DNA from: Cristatella mucedo
Taxonomy: Eukaryota; Bryozoa; Phylactolaemata; Cristatellidae
DNA length: 64,000 nt
Assembly (NCBI GenBank): GCA_009760855.2
Contig: WPIO01000004.1
Span: forward strand, 12,761,001 to 12,825,000
Direction: 5' to 3'
Positions within the stretch are counted from its first letter, which is position 1. Each line of letters opens with the position of its first letter. Below, one piece after another: positions 10,854-21,985 of this stretch. A program made the position numbers and the translations under genes. The notes beneath the pieces were generated by a model, which made no database searches, was not told the origin of the DNA, and saw nothing but the letters and a program-made list of their open reading frames with translations.

Positions 10854-13800
10854 GTGCGCCAAGCTGGGCTCGATGACAGATCGCCTCACTGCTGCTCGAA
10901 GGAGGTCTCACTAGCAGACAAGCTGGCCACCGCACTGTCGGCCGCTGTCGCCGGCAGCCGCCGGGCAGGCTGCACCGCCGACGAGGCCGCCGCGGCAAAC
11001 ACTGCAGCGACCTCAGCCGGCACGAGAGGCCACGACTTGGGATTGAGGGTAGAGGCTGGAGCCACCTCGATAGCTGCCGCCAGCGGAACTGATGCCTGCG
11101 AACGGCTTGAGCAGGTAATTTTGCCTTGCAGCTGCGCGTCGCCGCCGGCACTGGGGCATTTGCTTTCGGCCGTGGTCGAGGCACAGCCACTGAAGCAGCC
11201 ACTCACCACGTGCAAATATCTTTGCAGCTTGAGCTGGAGCGGCTAAGGCAAGATGTGACCGACCTGGAGAACACCCAGCTGTCCATGGAGGTGGAGCGGA
11301 TTCTGGGCCTGCGCAGCAGCAGTGCGGGCAGTACCAGCAAATCATCCCAGTACATCACCAGCGTAGCACGTGTTTCTGTGGAAACGATGCATAGGGACCA
11401 TCTTCTGGAGTTAATGAAAGTGAGCGGCAGGCTCGCTCACTTGCTCTCGTATGCCCTGCGGCACCTCACCATTCGACCGACCTGCTGCGCCCTGCTCGCT
11501 ATGTCCATTCTGGCTGCACCTTGCCCGGAACACGGGACAGAGCTAGCGGACGGATCTCCCTCGGGTCTCTGGTTGGAGGCCGCTCAGCTGGTCCAGCCCC
11601 TCGCTATCAACTCGCGTGTGTGCCTGCATCAGGCAGCGTGCACGCTTATTATGAGCAGCCGGCCTGTGGCTGGAAGCGAGGGCTGGAGTGTGATCGGCCT
11701 CGCACGCACGTACGAGCACGGCACGCACGCACACACACACACACATGTGCACACTGCCGTCGTACCTGACTAAACCTGGCGTGGACTGGCTGGCAGTGAG
11801 ATGGTGTCTCGTTGCTGTAAAAGACTATGCCAGTCACGACCGACTATGCCCCCTGCCCTTGGCAGTCAGTTGCAGGCTGCGGCCCTGGTCCGGCTAGCAT
11901 TATGGCGATGTGTACTGTGATCCTGTCACCTGTAGGGCACTCCGCTCCCAGAGTCTCCTACAGCACTGGCTGCTGCTAAGTTCCTGGCTGCTTCGAGTCG
12001 CCTGTCCCAAGTCTCAAGCCTGCCTTTGCTTCCACAGGCTTTGAACGCCGCCCTCGAGAAGGCCCTTGCCAAGTCTAAAGCCGGGCTAGCCGGGCTGCAA
12101 GAGGCTTTGGATCGCTCACGGTACGTAGTGGTCGCGCTGGCTGGGCTGTTGCGCTTCTATGGCGTGGGGGGTCCCCGGCGCTGCAGGTAAGAGAATGCTT
12201 CAGGCTAGCGAGTTAGAAAAAACTGAGTTGCCCAAAATCTGGCTTTTAGCTTTTAGCAGCTGCTCTTGCTGAGCTGGATCGAGAGCTATGCAGGCTGGAG
12301 CTGCCCACCACCACCCGCCCCCTGGGACAGATTGTCGGAGTGACTGAACTGTGCGTGCGCACCTGCGCTCTGCTCCATTTCGACGCGAAATCCTTGCCTT
12401 GAGCGCTCTGCTTGCCTCCTTGCCAAACCGAGCTCGTCTTTTTAGTGGCTTGCATGCACCGTTTGAAGTCGCTCGCTCAGCGGTTGTCTGTTTCGTGTGC
12501 TCAGACACTCGCCATTTCCTCGCCATTCCTCCAAGGCTCTCAACCATTGCAGCTCTTTTGCTCTAGGACTTGCATCGTTTACTAACAGATAGCAAGAGAA
12601 TGGTGGCGATGAGCGACAGCGAAAGTTTTTTTTTTATAATGAGGTTTGCTAGAATGCCTCCCCCTCCCTCCCCAGAAGGCCCAATGTAACATGTTGCATC
12701 GACATTGGTCCAAAGTAAGTGCTTAATTGTTATTCGCACAAATTCGAGATCTTTCTCGGCTTCTAAATTGTGCTCTCCTTTCTCTGACTGTGTTATTGGC
12801 AGCAAGCGGCGGTCGAGAGATCCTCGTCAGCAGCTCTTCGTGGTGGCTGGGGCGATCAGTCAGCTCGTGCTCTAGCTTGATTGGCCGCGTCGCTCGCGAG
12901 CAGCTAACAGTGGCCGAGCGAGCGAGCGGCTAGGAGCTGCATTGACACGGGTCACACTTTATCGGCCATCGGGCAGACGAGCATCGTCGTCCAATCAGGT
13001 TGGCCCCCACGACACGAAGAGTGCCATTAACGTCAGATGAACTTGGCCTGGTTGGGTCACTCGAAGAAAGTTTGACCTTGTGAATGCATGCAGCTCTCGC
13101 TGCCCACACGGCTGCTGCTGGTCAGCCAACCGCTGGCAGGGAACTGGCTGCTTCGAGACCAGCTGCTGTGCTCGCATTCGTCCTCTTCGTCGTTGGTGGC
13201 TCTACCGGCGCTGAGCTGCGTTTCCAGCTTACTCATTCGTTTACGTTCTACTGCGTAGCGCCGAGTGTGGCACGATGCTGCAAGAGATCTCGAGGCTGAA
13301 GAAGGAGCGAGACCGGGGGTCACCGTCACAACCGTCGCCGGCCACTGCTGCAGCCGCTGCAACCGATGTTGTGCTCGTCGAGGCAAGTTGGCGCTGCGTC
13401 CCGAGTACGCTCCTTCGCCCAGACTCGGTGAAACTGCGACCTGTGGCTGCTGCCGCTGGTGCTGGCTGCCCCAGGGGGCAGCACTCGACGTCGATGTTGT
13501 CCGGGGTAGCCAATCGTAGAAGGGCTGTGCGTAGAAGGGCTGTGCGTAGAAGGGCTGTGCGTAGAAGGGCTGTGCGTAGAAGGGCTGTGCGTAGAAGAGC
13601 TGTGCGTAGAAGAGCTGTGCGTAGAAGGGCTGTGCGTAGAAGGGCTGTGCGTGTCCGGTTTTTCGTTTGGCAAGCTGCCCGACACGCCTGTCTGTGACAG
13701 TCCCATAATGGCAGCTTTCTGTGTGCTCTAACCTCCCACCCCCACTATCTTCGGTTCGTCCTGTACTCTACTTGGGACTGCCAGTAAGATCTTCTGCTAG

Positions 13801-16631
13801 TAAGACCACCTCAGGACCGCAGTACTGCAAGACCCAATCGAAAAGTCACGTGACGTCTCCCCCCCTCCGTTGCTGAGGGCGCTTGCAGAAAGCCACTGTT
13901 CCATGTGCAATTGAAAGCTAGCTCTGTTGCAGCACTTCAACCATGTAAAGCATCTTGTTTTAAATAGGGCCGTTCTGACCTCACCGCAGTGCGAATATAA
14001 ATCGACAACCTTTAAGCCAGTGCAGGTGCTTGCGGGCAGGAGACCGGTCGAGGCAAAAGAGCTGCGCCAGATGGCAGCAGCCGCAGCCTGGTTCCGGTGC
14101 CACGGTGGGACGACGCTTGGCCTCGGTGCAGTTTGTCGGCCTTTAACCCGAATCGACTTCGAGCCGCCCAGTGCTTGAAGAGCATGTGTGAAGTCCTTGC
14201 GTACGTCCAGCTATCCCACTGCTCGTAGCCTCAGGTTCCCGAGCTCGATTTAATTAGTGTGATACTTTTTGAGCTCTAGAATGCCACCCGTCTTCTGATC
14301 CTGAGGTTCCTACTCACGCTTGATATAAGCTTAGTAGCGAACGACTTGCAGGCGTACCGCTACACGGACGGCTGCCACTGCCTGGGACTGGATCTCGAAA
14401 CCTAGTTCCCCCCCCCCCCCGGTGGCCCCTTCTTCGACTCCAGCAGGAAGAGACCAGCTGCTGGACTCTCTGGTCACTGAATAGCTTTTATTGAACAATA
14501 GATGATTGCTGCTCCAAAGCCGACCTTTACCTTCCCACGGGTACGAAGCACTTGGCTATGGCGATAGCTTGGTCACTAATCACGGGATGCAGCCATAATT
14601 ACTTCCTTCCCCCAGTGCTATTGCCGCTCCTCTTGTAAGGCTGTAAGATACGAGGCAGCTGCTTCAGGCGGTCTTAGCAGCAGGCATCGGCGCTCTCAGC
14701 AGCTCCGTAGGCGCGAGAGAATGTGCCTAGAGGTGGTGCGCTGCAGCTGCATGTCTTTTCGTATGGCTGCCAAAACGAAAGGCGTTGTCGCTTCCTTCTC
14801 TTTGTTCCTTCCGCTCGTGCCCGGCTGACTTCGATGTCCAGCTGGCAAAGCCTTTAAAGGGGCACCAGCGATCCAGCAGTGCAATTCGGTCAGCAAAGCA
14901 GCGGCCTCTTTTCTCTTTCAGGAACAGCAGCAGCAGTGCCCTGCTGCTGCAGGCGCACCGAGTCCTCTGACGGCCAAAATGTCTGCGCTGATGCACAAGT
15001 GCGAGAAGCAGAGGCTAAGCATCGAGAAGGTGGGCAGGGCGACCGCCGAGCGGGCACTCTCGGGGCTGCAGTGGTGATGGTGGCTGTGGCAGCGCTTTGC
15101 CCTCGTGGCTGAGCCCCGAGAGATGGGTCCATCGTCGTGCCCTTTGCCCCCCCCCCCCACGTTGCTGCATTGTTGCCTGGAGGCAAAGTGAGAGCTCGGC
15201 CTTGTCACCCTGCAGCTCGTCTCGGTCAACCACCGCTGGGACGAGCAGTACAAGCTGCTGGTGAAGGAGAACGAGCAGCGCATCGGCGACTACGAGCAGC
15301 GCATCGGCGACTATGAGCAGCGCATCGGCGACTATGAGCAGCGCATCGGCGACTACGAGCAGCGCATTGGCGACTACGAGCAGCGCATCGGCGAGCAGGC
15401 GAGGGTCGTAGAAGCTCTAAGCAAGAGGCTGGATGAGGTGAGGACCAACGAAGAGAAGCGGCAAAAGGACATCGACCGCCTGCTGCTGTCCACCAAGAAG
15501 CGACTGGACACGGTCGAGGTAGCCACCGCTGCTGCACCTCTCACATTCGCCCAGTCGCGCAGCGGCGGTTGCTCCTCGCCCTCTGGCGCCTCCACCTGCC
15601 ACCGTCGGGCTGCAAGTGAGCGTGCGTTCGATGGTCGTGATGCTAGCCATTACTTAGCCTTTGCTGCCTCCGCAGTGAATGAAGCGGCCTCTGCCACTTC
15701 ATTTGCCATCCCACATCTGCTCGCTCGCGCCTAAGAAATCGGTTCGCTGGAGATCCTGCAAAAAGTCGCTGCGCCGCATGACCCGGCTTGCAGGCCGAGC
15801 AGGAAGTGCTCAGCGACAACCTGCGGCACGTCGAGAACGAGCGATCGGAGGTGACCGCTGCACTGGTCGTCGCCAGGCAGGAGGCCGACGCTCTGAGGCG
15901 CCAGATCGAGGAGCAGAGCAGAGTCGAGGCCGCCATCGCCCGCTCTCAGGTGAGCGAGCGAGAGGGTGTGCTGCTTCGCCACTGCTGCCTGTGCTCCTGT
16001 CGCCGTCTGCGCAGGAGGCGTCCCCTAGCTTAGTGGGCTGCCTTCGGCAGGGTCGGCGTCGCTTCGGGTGGGCGTCGCTCCAACTGCAGCTGGATGGCCT
16101 GACTGGGCCGCTAAGAGAGGCCTGTGCTCTGGTTTGTGCCCGCCATGGGTGGTCGCGCACCAGTCGCAGCAGCGATTGTGCACGACCTTGTCTTTGCTGC
16201 AGGCCGGGTTATCGAGAGCTCCAGCAGCCTTGATGCGGATTGGCCGAGCGCCGGTGTCCGCTCACGAGGCTGACCTCGTTATCGGCCTTCGGGAGCAGAT
16301 CGTGCTGCTGCAGCAGCAGGTAGCAATGGCGCTGCGCCACTCTCGGGATCTGAGCTCTACTGCTGCCGCTCATCATCTGCTGTCGCGAAGCGCTCGCTGT
16401 GCGCCGTGCTCGTACGTGCTGCTCTTGCCCGGCTGCACACGAGCGTTCTCTCGTTCTTCAGCTGGACGTATTCAGAGACGATTTCAACACCGAACGCAGT
16501 GACCGAGAACGCACACAACATAGAGTGACCGATCTTCAGAACCAGCACGAGAGGCTGAAAAACGACTACACAACACAACAGCGGCAGGTGAGAGACAGGC
16601 AGTCGATCGGGCAAGGGTGGGTTAGGGTAGC

Positions 16632-16662
<31 letters not shown>

Positions 16663-17841
16663 CAGAAAGAGATAGGAAAAAGAGAGGAGACGAGAGATCT
16701 GGTCAGGAGTGTGATAGAATGTTACACGAAGCGATGAGCACTGGACAGAGACCCTACGAGGGATCTCAGGGGTTTCAAGCATGGTTCGTACTGGCATTTC
16801 GAGGCCTTTGCGAGCCAGCAGGCAACTTTGTGCAACCGAAAATGTGCATTCTTTGGGAATCCTGCTTTCACATATGCTCTCCGAGGTGGGTGGACTGCTG
16901 GGTTGCCTGCGCGCTCGTTCTTACGTAGCGCATTGACAGGCAGGCTGGCAAAACCGCTGACCGGTGCGCTTCGAACCGCCGCCCGAGCAGTCATGTCGCG
17001 GGCCGCAGTTGAGCGATCGGCCGTGGTTGAGCGATCGTCCGTGGTTTAGCGATCGGCCTAGGGTTCCTGCTCCTGCCCAGCTATTCCTGTGGGCAGCAAG
17101 CTGCATGCAGAGTCTAGCCCCTCGTTGAGTATCATCGTCTTGCCCCGCCGCGAGCACCCGCCCAGCAGAAAGCCTTGAGTTGTCAGCCGCTCAATCCCGC
17201 TCAATCCCAGGCAAGTGTCACTCGCCACTTGTCTCTTCTAAGCAGCCGACGGCAGTGGGGCCGCCGTCGTCGGCGCATCACTGCTGCTGCTGCTGCCGCC
17301 TTACGCTCGAGCCGCAGCCGCGCTGTCTGCGTTGCAGCTGTCTCGAGCCGACGAGGACCTGGCGCGCTCGCGCGGAGAGGTCGAGCGCCTGCAGGCGCAG
17401 CTGGCCGTGCAAGCCGCCGAGATCCGGGCGCTTCGGCAGACGGCCGTCAAGGCCTGGCGCTGCGTGCGGTGCACCTACAGCAACGCCGCCGGGCGAAGGT
17501 TCTGCGACATATGCGGCTACGAGGGCGGCAGCGGCTGCATGGACGGTCGTCCGCCAGCGATCGACACCAGCCTCTTCTCGGCGACAGCACCCGCGCCCAG
17601 CGCGCCGAACGAGACGACTCGCGATGTGAGTGCGACCCGCCCGAGCGTCCTTTTCGCACGCTTGCTCGCCGGTGGATGCACATGCCCCCAGGCTTGCTCC
17701 ACCGCCGTGCCATAGCAGCATGGCAGCCATCTTCCTTCCACGGCAGTGCTGACTGCTGACAGCAGATGCCGGCCAGCAAACGGCTGTGCTTGCGTGCAGG
17801 TGCGCCCACAAGCACATCCGTTACTGCCCCCTTTTAACTAG
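10854..17841 (+). CDS. ABIN/TNIP-like coiled-coil protein with UBAN motif and NZF zinc finger
   Basis: I rebuilt this gene from splice sites and matching phases. Exons: about 10854-11114 (5' limit unresolved), 11228-11419, 12038-12120, 13259-13382, 14922-15029, 15216-15518, 15794-15949, 16203-16319, 16462-16587, 17338-17625 and 17800-17841 (TAG). From 11228 on they give 513 codons with no internal stop. All junctions are phase 0 except 12120/13259, where two bases plus one complete a codon. The intron after 13382 has a GC donor (GAG|GCAAGT). The product is almost wholly coiled coil. A segment at 15216 (VSVNHRWDEQYK) recalls the conserved block of ABIN/TNIP proteins; 16462-16587 has a UBAN core DFNTERSDRE; 17338-17625 ends in an NZF finger. 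By family knowledge, UBAN binds linear/K63 ubiquitin and NZF fingers bind ubiquitin, so a cytosolic ubiquitin-sensing adaptor in NF-kB-type or autophagy signalling is inferred. The start codon is not located. A TNIP name is by resemblance only; an optineurin/NEMO-like relative is possible. Confidence 0.72.
11228..11419 (+). CDS. UBAN/NZF gene, coiled-coil exon
   Basis: The acceptor TATCTTTGCAG and donor AAA|GTGAGC bound 64 codons in phase 0. The product begins LELERLRQDVTDLEN, a clear heptad pattern, and ends HRDHLLELMK. The preceding open stretch ends at 11114 with CAG|GTAATT, also phase 0, and ends in the helical sequence CERLEQ. Confidence 0.65.
13259..13382 (+). CDS. UBAN/NZF gene, exon with GC donor
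   Basis: The acceptor CTACTGCGTAG leaves one base that completes the Arg codon left by the donor CACG|GTACGT at 12120. The product continues the helix (AECGTMLQEISRLKKERD) and passes into a Ser/Pro/Ala-rich linker. The donor is GAG|GCAAGT, which fits the usual GC-AG intron consensus and restores phase 0. Confidence 0.55.
13515..13652 (+). repeat. 15-bp minisatellite in an intron
   Basis: About nine tandem copies of GTAGAAGGGCTGTGC with one G/A variant shared by two neighbouring units. It lies in the intron between 13382 and 14922. Because 15 is a multiple of three, it gives long spurious ORFs on both strands; I do not regard it as coding. Confidence 0.85.
14922..15029 (+). CDS. UBAN/NZF gene, exon
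   Basis: The acceptor TTTTCTCTTTCAG and donor AAG|GTGGGC enclose 36 phase-0 codons. A Gln-rich start leads into KMSALMHKCEKQRLSIEK, which continues directly into the next exon's LVSVNHRWDEQY. Confidence 0.65.
15216..15518 (+). CDS. UBAN/NZF gene, ABIN-like exon with heptad repeats
   Basis: The acceptor CACCCTGCAG and donor GAG|GTAGCC enclose 101 phase-0 codons. The start, LVSVNHRWDEQYKLL, recalls the conserved coiled-coil homology block of ABIN proteins. It is followed by six near-identical units of EQRIGDY and then an ordinary coiled coil (ARVVEALSKRLDEVRTNEEK). Confidence 0.75.
15270..15398 (+). repeat. 21-bp coding minisatellite
   Basis: Six tandem units of GAGCAGCGCATCGGCGACTA(C/T) lie in frame inside an exon and encode EQRIGDY heptads. 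Units differ only by silent C/T or C/T-type changes, so the expansion is recent or homogenised. The 7-codon length keeps the coiled-coil register. Confidence 0.9.
16462..16587 (+). CDS. UBAN ubiquitin-binding exon
   Basis: The acceptor CGTTCTTCAG and donor CAG|GTGAGA enclose 42 phase-0 codons. The core DFNTERSDRE fits the DFxxERxxRE signature of UBAN domains in NEMO, optineurin and ABINs, and the heptads continue after it (RVTDLQNQHERLKNDY). In known proteins this dimeric helix reads linear di-ubiquitin; that is inferred here. Confidence 0.75.
17338..17625 (+). CDS. NZF (RanBP2-type) zinc-finger exon
   Basis: The acceptor CTGCGTTGCAG and donor GAT|GTGAGT enclose 96 phase-0 codons. A last coiled-coil stretch leads into WRCVRCTYSN...FCDIC, matching W-x-C-x2-C-x3-N-x6-C-x2-C. 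The dipeptide TY after the second Cys is where ubiquitin-binding NZFs have Thr-Phe/Tyr. After the finger the chain is Pro/Ser/Thr-rich and probably disordered. The final exon 17800-17841 adds 13 residues and TAG. Confidence 0.75.
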
Positions 17842-19070
17842 CTGAAGCCACATAGCTGCTGTGCTCAATGCTCTCAGACTGTCTTCCTGCTGAATTCTTT
17901 TGACGACTTTGCTGGTTGGAGAGAGCTTGCCAAAGGAAGAGGCCACGCCAGCCAGTGGCCCCGCGTGGGCTGCTGGCTGGCGCGGCTCCGCGCTGGGCCA
18001 CGAAGCTCTTCTGTTCTTCGATCGCCGATTGCAGTCAGTTGAGTGCCCTCTCGACTCTTAAGGGTCGCGTGGGCACAAGCAGGCCCCCATCCCCTCTGAC
18101 GTGGCCAAACAAGTGCGCGGTGCAGGGTGATGTGCCGGCAGCGTAGAGATATGAGCGCTGGGTCGCAGCTCTGCGGACTCCAGGCTGCACTGCCTGCAGT
18201 GTGTCAACTGCCTTCTGTCGGCCGTCGGACGGTCGTTTACTCGTCTCGGTGCCGATGCACACCTTGCTGCTGCCACCACCGCTGCTGCTGCTGTCGCCGA
18301 GCTTCTTCGTTCGCTGCTGCCGCCGGGTCGGCGGCGCTGGCTTCGGTAGCCCTCGAGAGGGCCCGATGAGTGAGCCCCAGGCCGCACTGCTCGGCCGTGC
18401 AGCTATTTGGGCATGATTCGAACGCTGCATGCGATCGCCATTGCAGATCGACGGCGGTCGCTCATCGAACCTGTCTGCAGACCCGGTCGTCGTTGCTGAT
18501 GCCGGTCAGCGCGCGGCCAGCTCGTCGAATGCTGCCACGAGAAATTGACCCTTCCACCCACCACTGCCATGCCTAGCTAACGTTGCACCCGTTTGCTTTT
18601 GGCATCGCCGTCCACCCGAGCCACTGTGCCAAGTGAAAGCCACTAAAGCAGGACCTGTTCTGGTGCCGAGTCACTTGCACTCAGCATCGCTTTTCTTGTT
18701 AGCTGTCGTGCTCCGCTCGCTTTCGTTCTGTCCTGCACTGACTGCTAAAGAACCCGCGAGTCTCATCTCATTGCCTTCGCTGGCCGTTGCTGCAGATGCA
18801 CCGTTCGAAGGCGAAATCCACGAAGGGCACCACCAGGGCCCAATAATCTCGCTCGTCCAATAATTGATATCATCCGGGCCACGTCGCTGCCGAGTTGCTG
18901 TAGATAAGCTGCCGTTTGTGCCAGCGTGTCGTTGCCTCTGCCGCCGCTGCTGGCCCACTCCCACTTCCTCTCGCTCGCGTCAGGTTATTAACAACTGCCC
19001 AACTGGCTGCTTGGCTTGGCTCTTTGCTTTCCAGCTGTGGCCCGCGCCGCTGCTGCTGCTGCGTCTAAAT
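17842..19070. other. 3' flank of the UBAN/NZF gene; no further gene seen
   Basis: GC-rich sequence with overlapping ORFs on both strands but no convincing exon or domain. It probably includes the 3' UTR; no AATAAA-type signal is obvious close to the stop codon. It ends where LINE sequence begins. Confidence 0.4.
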
Positions 19071-19074
19071 TTAA

Positions 19075-19797
19075 AAAAAAACGGAGACCAACAAGCAGCG
19101 AGTTACAGAAGCCAAGACCGGATCGCACAATGACCAATTTGGATGTAGTACCCCTGTCTAAAGAAGCCCGAATTTCGGCAATGTTATGTAGCTGAAAGTA
19201 GGCCGACTTGATTGTGGAGCTGACGTGGTCGTCTAATGAAAGTCACAATGGAACAGGACACCCAGATTTCGTGCAGATTCAACAGGAGATATTCTGGCAG
19301 AGCCAATTGCGAGTGTTAACCTTTTCAGTTTCCGATTCACACTTGGTTTACCCCTAACTAGTAAGTTGGCTTTGTCATTCAATTTAAGAAAATTTGCCGC
19401 CATCCATGTGGGGATGTCACCAATACATGCAGCAAGGGTGTGTAGAGAATTCGACACGCTGGAGGGCTGGGTGGAATAAAAGCAAATGTACAACTGAGCA
19501 CCATCTGCATAGAAAGTGAAAGCCTAGATTGTGCTTGACGGGCACATCGGCGCGATGGAGAGTACAAAGTGTGAAAAGAAGCCTACAGAGCCCTGATGTA
19601 TCCCGTACTTAAGTAGTTCCTCGGATGATAATCGTCTGTTCACACCAGTACCACTGAGATAGGACCTGAATTATTGCCAGTGATGCCCATGCGAGACTTT
19701 GTGATCAATAGCATCAAATACTGCCGAAAGATCATGCAGAGAGACTTTACCCAAGTCTGTATTCTTGAAAAAGTCGTTATATACCTTAAGCATTGCT
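19075..19797 (-). mobile_element. LINE A fragment
   Basis: RT fragment whose minus-strand reading includes WMAANFLKLND and PVESARNLGVLF, the same blocks as copy 1 at about 2420-2640. Frameshifts and stops are present. At about 19797 it joins family B sequence, so this is a composite of two insertions or a recombination product. Confidence 0.7.
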
Positions 19798-20900
19798 GGC
19801 TCTACACCCAGACGAAGAGAAAGTGAGGCATAGCTGAGTCGGCAGGGCAGTCGAGAAAGTTAGTAGCATGAAAATGCAGCATAGGACGGCTGTAAAGAAA
19901 GTGCCACAGTCAGCAGCGATGGAGAGAAGATGTCGTTTCTTATGAGTTGAGGAAGTGAGTTCCACAGTGTAGGACCTGCAGAACAAAAGCTTCTGTCGCC
20001 AACGGTCGTAAAGCAAGGAATGGAGCAGCAGTTTACTGTCCATAAAAGACCTGCAAGCTCGAGGAGGCTGAGACTGGTGCAGTAGTTCAGCTAGATATGG
20101 AGGTGCCAAGTTATAACGGGCCTTGCAGGTCAGTGTAAGAATTCTGCTCTGCATCGGTTGATCGACCGGTAGCCATCGCAGTTCCTTCGGCAAACGATAC
20201 ACGTGGCTGAACGTCTGGAATTGGTTGACTAGCCTTGTTTCTATATTCATTACCAGCTGCAATGGCCTAATTGTTACATTCGGTAGTCCAGCTAAAACAT
20301 GCAATAGTTCAGCCTAGGTAGAACCATAGAGCTAGTTCGATATTTAGCAAGCCACCGTGGTCGAGTCCCTTACTTATTTTTGATAGGGATCGGACATGAT
20401 GGCTAGCTGTGGAGGCAGTCTTCTTAATTAAACTAAGGCAGTGTCGAAGAGGACACCTAAATTCCGAGGACATGGCGATGGTCGAACACCATTACCTATT
20501 AGAAGAGCAAGGCCTCCCAGCCCAGCCACACTCTTGGGGTGCCCTCACAGTACCGGTCCGTTTTTTATCACCATTTGAAGTTTAAGGTATTAGAAGAGTC
20601 AAGTAGTCCTGCCGTACGCTTGGGTTATCTTACGAGTTACAGTTTGGTTTGTATCGTCGTTACTTTAAGAAAAGGCGACCACGATCGAATGTCTGCAAGC
20701 CAAGCATTCAGTCGATCAATAGCTGCAGTAGATTCCAGCGGTTTAAAAGGCAAATACAGCTGAGTTTCGTTACCATTGAAGTGGACCTTGGAGAGAGAAC
20801 CAAAAGAAGTCCGGCTTCTTATGGGCAGGCAGTTAGTCAATATTGGTCAAGCATCGGTAAACGATCAACAGTAGATACTACTGCATTTATTTAGTTTTTC
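19798..20900 (-). mobile_element. LINE B-like fragment, decayed
   Basis: Minus-strand protein 19786-20304 shows the family B C-terminal blocks (KELRWLPVDQPMQSRILTLT, NLAPPYLAELLHQSQ), and DNA similarity continues to about 20880 (YLPFKPLESTAAIDRLNAWL). It diverges more than the copies at 6.0 and 32.1 kb, and the 3' UTR is missing. Confidence 0.65.
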
Positions 20901-21519
20901 AGTGTAGGATGCAATAGGAATGGAAGTCATGTTTGGATAGACGTCCACAGAGAGCCGGTATCGCTCCAAAATCTCGTCCCGCCTCGTTTATATAACACAG
21001 TAAAGCCGGCCACTTTCATGCAACATGATGCGAAGTATACCGGCGAATCAACATCGATATCAAGACACTTTGCATCGGAGTATTTGGAATGCCGTCTTTG
21101 GACTCCAATTTGCAGACTTCGACATCGAAAAAGATGCGAGATTCGTCTCGCTTACAAATTCCAAGTGAGCTTCGCACCCAGATCGCAGTTCAAGAACATT
21201 TCTCGACAACCCTTCTGGTTTTATCAGGCGCGACAATATTTTGAGTTGAAGAACACAATCACTTGTCATCATATAACTAAGCGCTAGAAAGTAATCGGCT
21301 TATTTTTTTAGTTTGGTCAAATGCCTCGAGCTTGAATCATTGATGAAGCTCATGGTTCATTGGAGCTCTAACAGCCACCAACTTGTGATATTATCAGTGA
21401 TACAATATTTCCTTTAGAGGCACATAGGATACTTTGAAGTTGGCAGCCTTATGCACATATTCTGAAGGAACACGGTGCATTAGTTTTTAGTTTAGATTCC
21501 GACAACTCATACTAGCATT

Positions 21520-21660
21520 CTGTTCGGCCGAGTGGTCAAGGTGCTTGTCTCGACCAACCCAAGGTGAATGTATTCGATGACTTGAGGTCGTGGGCCCGTG
21601 CCACATGTGAATTGCCTGAATTTAGATTTTCTCTTAGGGTGCTATACAAATGAATTACAG
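21520..21660 (+). repeat. SINE1 copy
   Basis: tRNA-like head (GAGTGGTCAAGGTGC), an altered B box near 21590 and the family tail with TTCTCTTAGGGTGCTATAC ending near 21650. It is more diverged than the copy at 251-390. Confidence 0.6.
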
Positions 21661-21807
21661 CGTCCCTCATTTATCGCGCTTACATCAGTTCCACACTCTA
21701 CCGCGATAAGTGAATTTCCGAAATGTAGGATTCTTTATTATGTATAAATCAAATACTTTCATGTCACCTAAAGTTGGTGAAGCCCTATGCAAGACACCTC
21801 TAGTGTA

Positions 21808-21985
21808 ATAATACATAAATCCTAGCTGATTTAACAGCCTCTTTTTGTATAGCGACTGAAGAGCCTTTACGGCTATCACAACCGCTTGCAGTAGCCATAA
21901 AGGGTAGCCCACCGCAGGAATAGAACCCACGACCTCGGGACCGGGGTCGTGCAAGCAACCGCCTTACCTAGTGTGCCAGCATCTA
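21808..21985 (-). repeat. SINE2 copy
   Basis: A second tRNA-headed SINE family. Read on the minus strand it has an A-box-like CTAGGTAAGGCGG, a GGTCGTGGGTTC-type B box and a downstream body with GATAGCCGTAAAGGCTCTTC, ending near AGGCTGTTAAATCAGCTAGG. Four to six other copies in this window share head and body. Confidence 0.7.

Noticed and set aside
12246-12330. Possible coiled-coil exon (ALAELDRELCRLEL) in the UBAN/NZF gene
   Set aside because: No acceptor gives the phase required by the strong donor at 12120; the exon at 13259 fits that donor exactly instead.
13190-13260. Minus-strand helix ERKRMSKLETQLSA with a donor-like GTAGAG
   Set aside because: It is on the wrong strand for the gene and overlaps the plus-strand exon region; probably chance in GC-rich sequence.
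13524-13697. Arg/Ala/Val and Ser/Thr/His repeat proteins
   Set aside because: They arise from a 15-bp minisatellite in an intron; both strands are open only because the unit is a multiple of three.
15052-15630. Minus-strand ORFs across the coiled-coil repeats
   Set aside because: They mirror the GC-rich plus-strand exon and carry no splice logic or domain.
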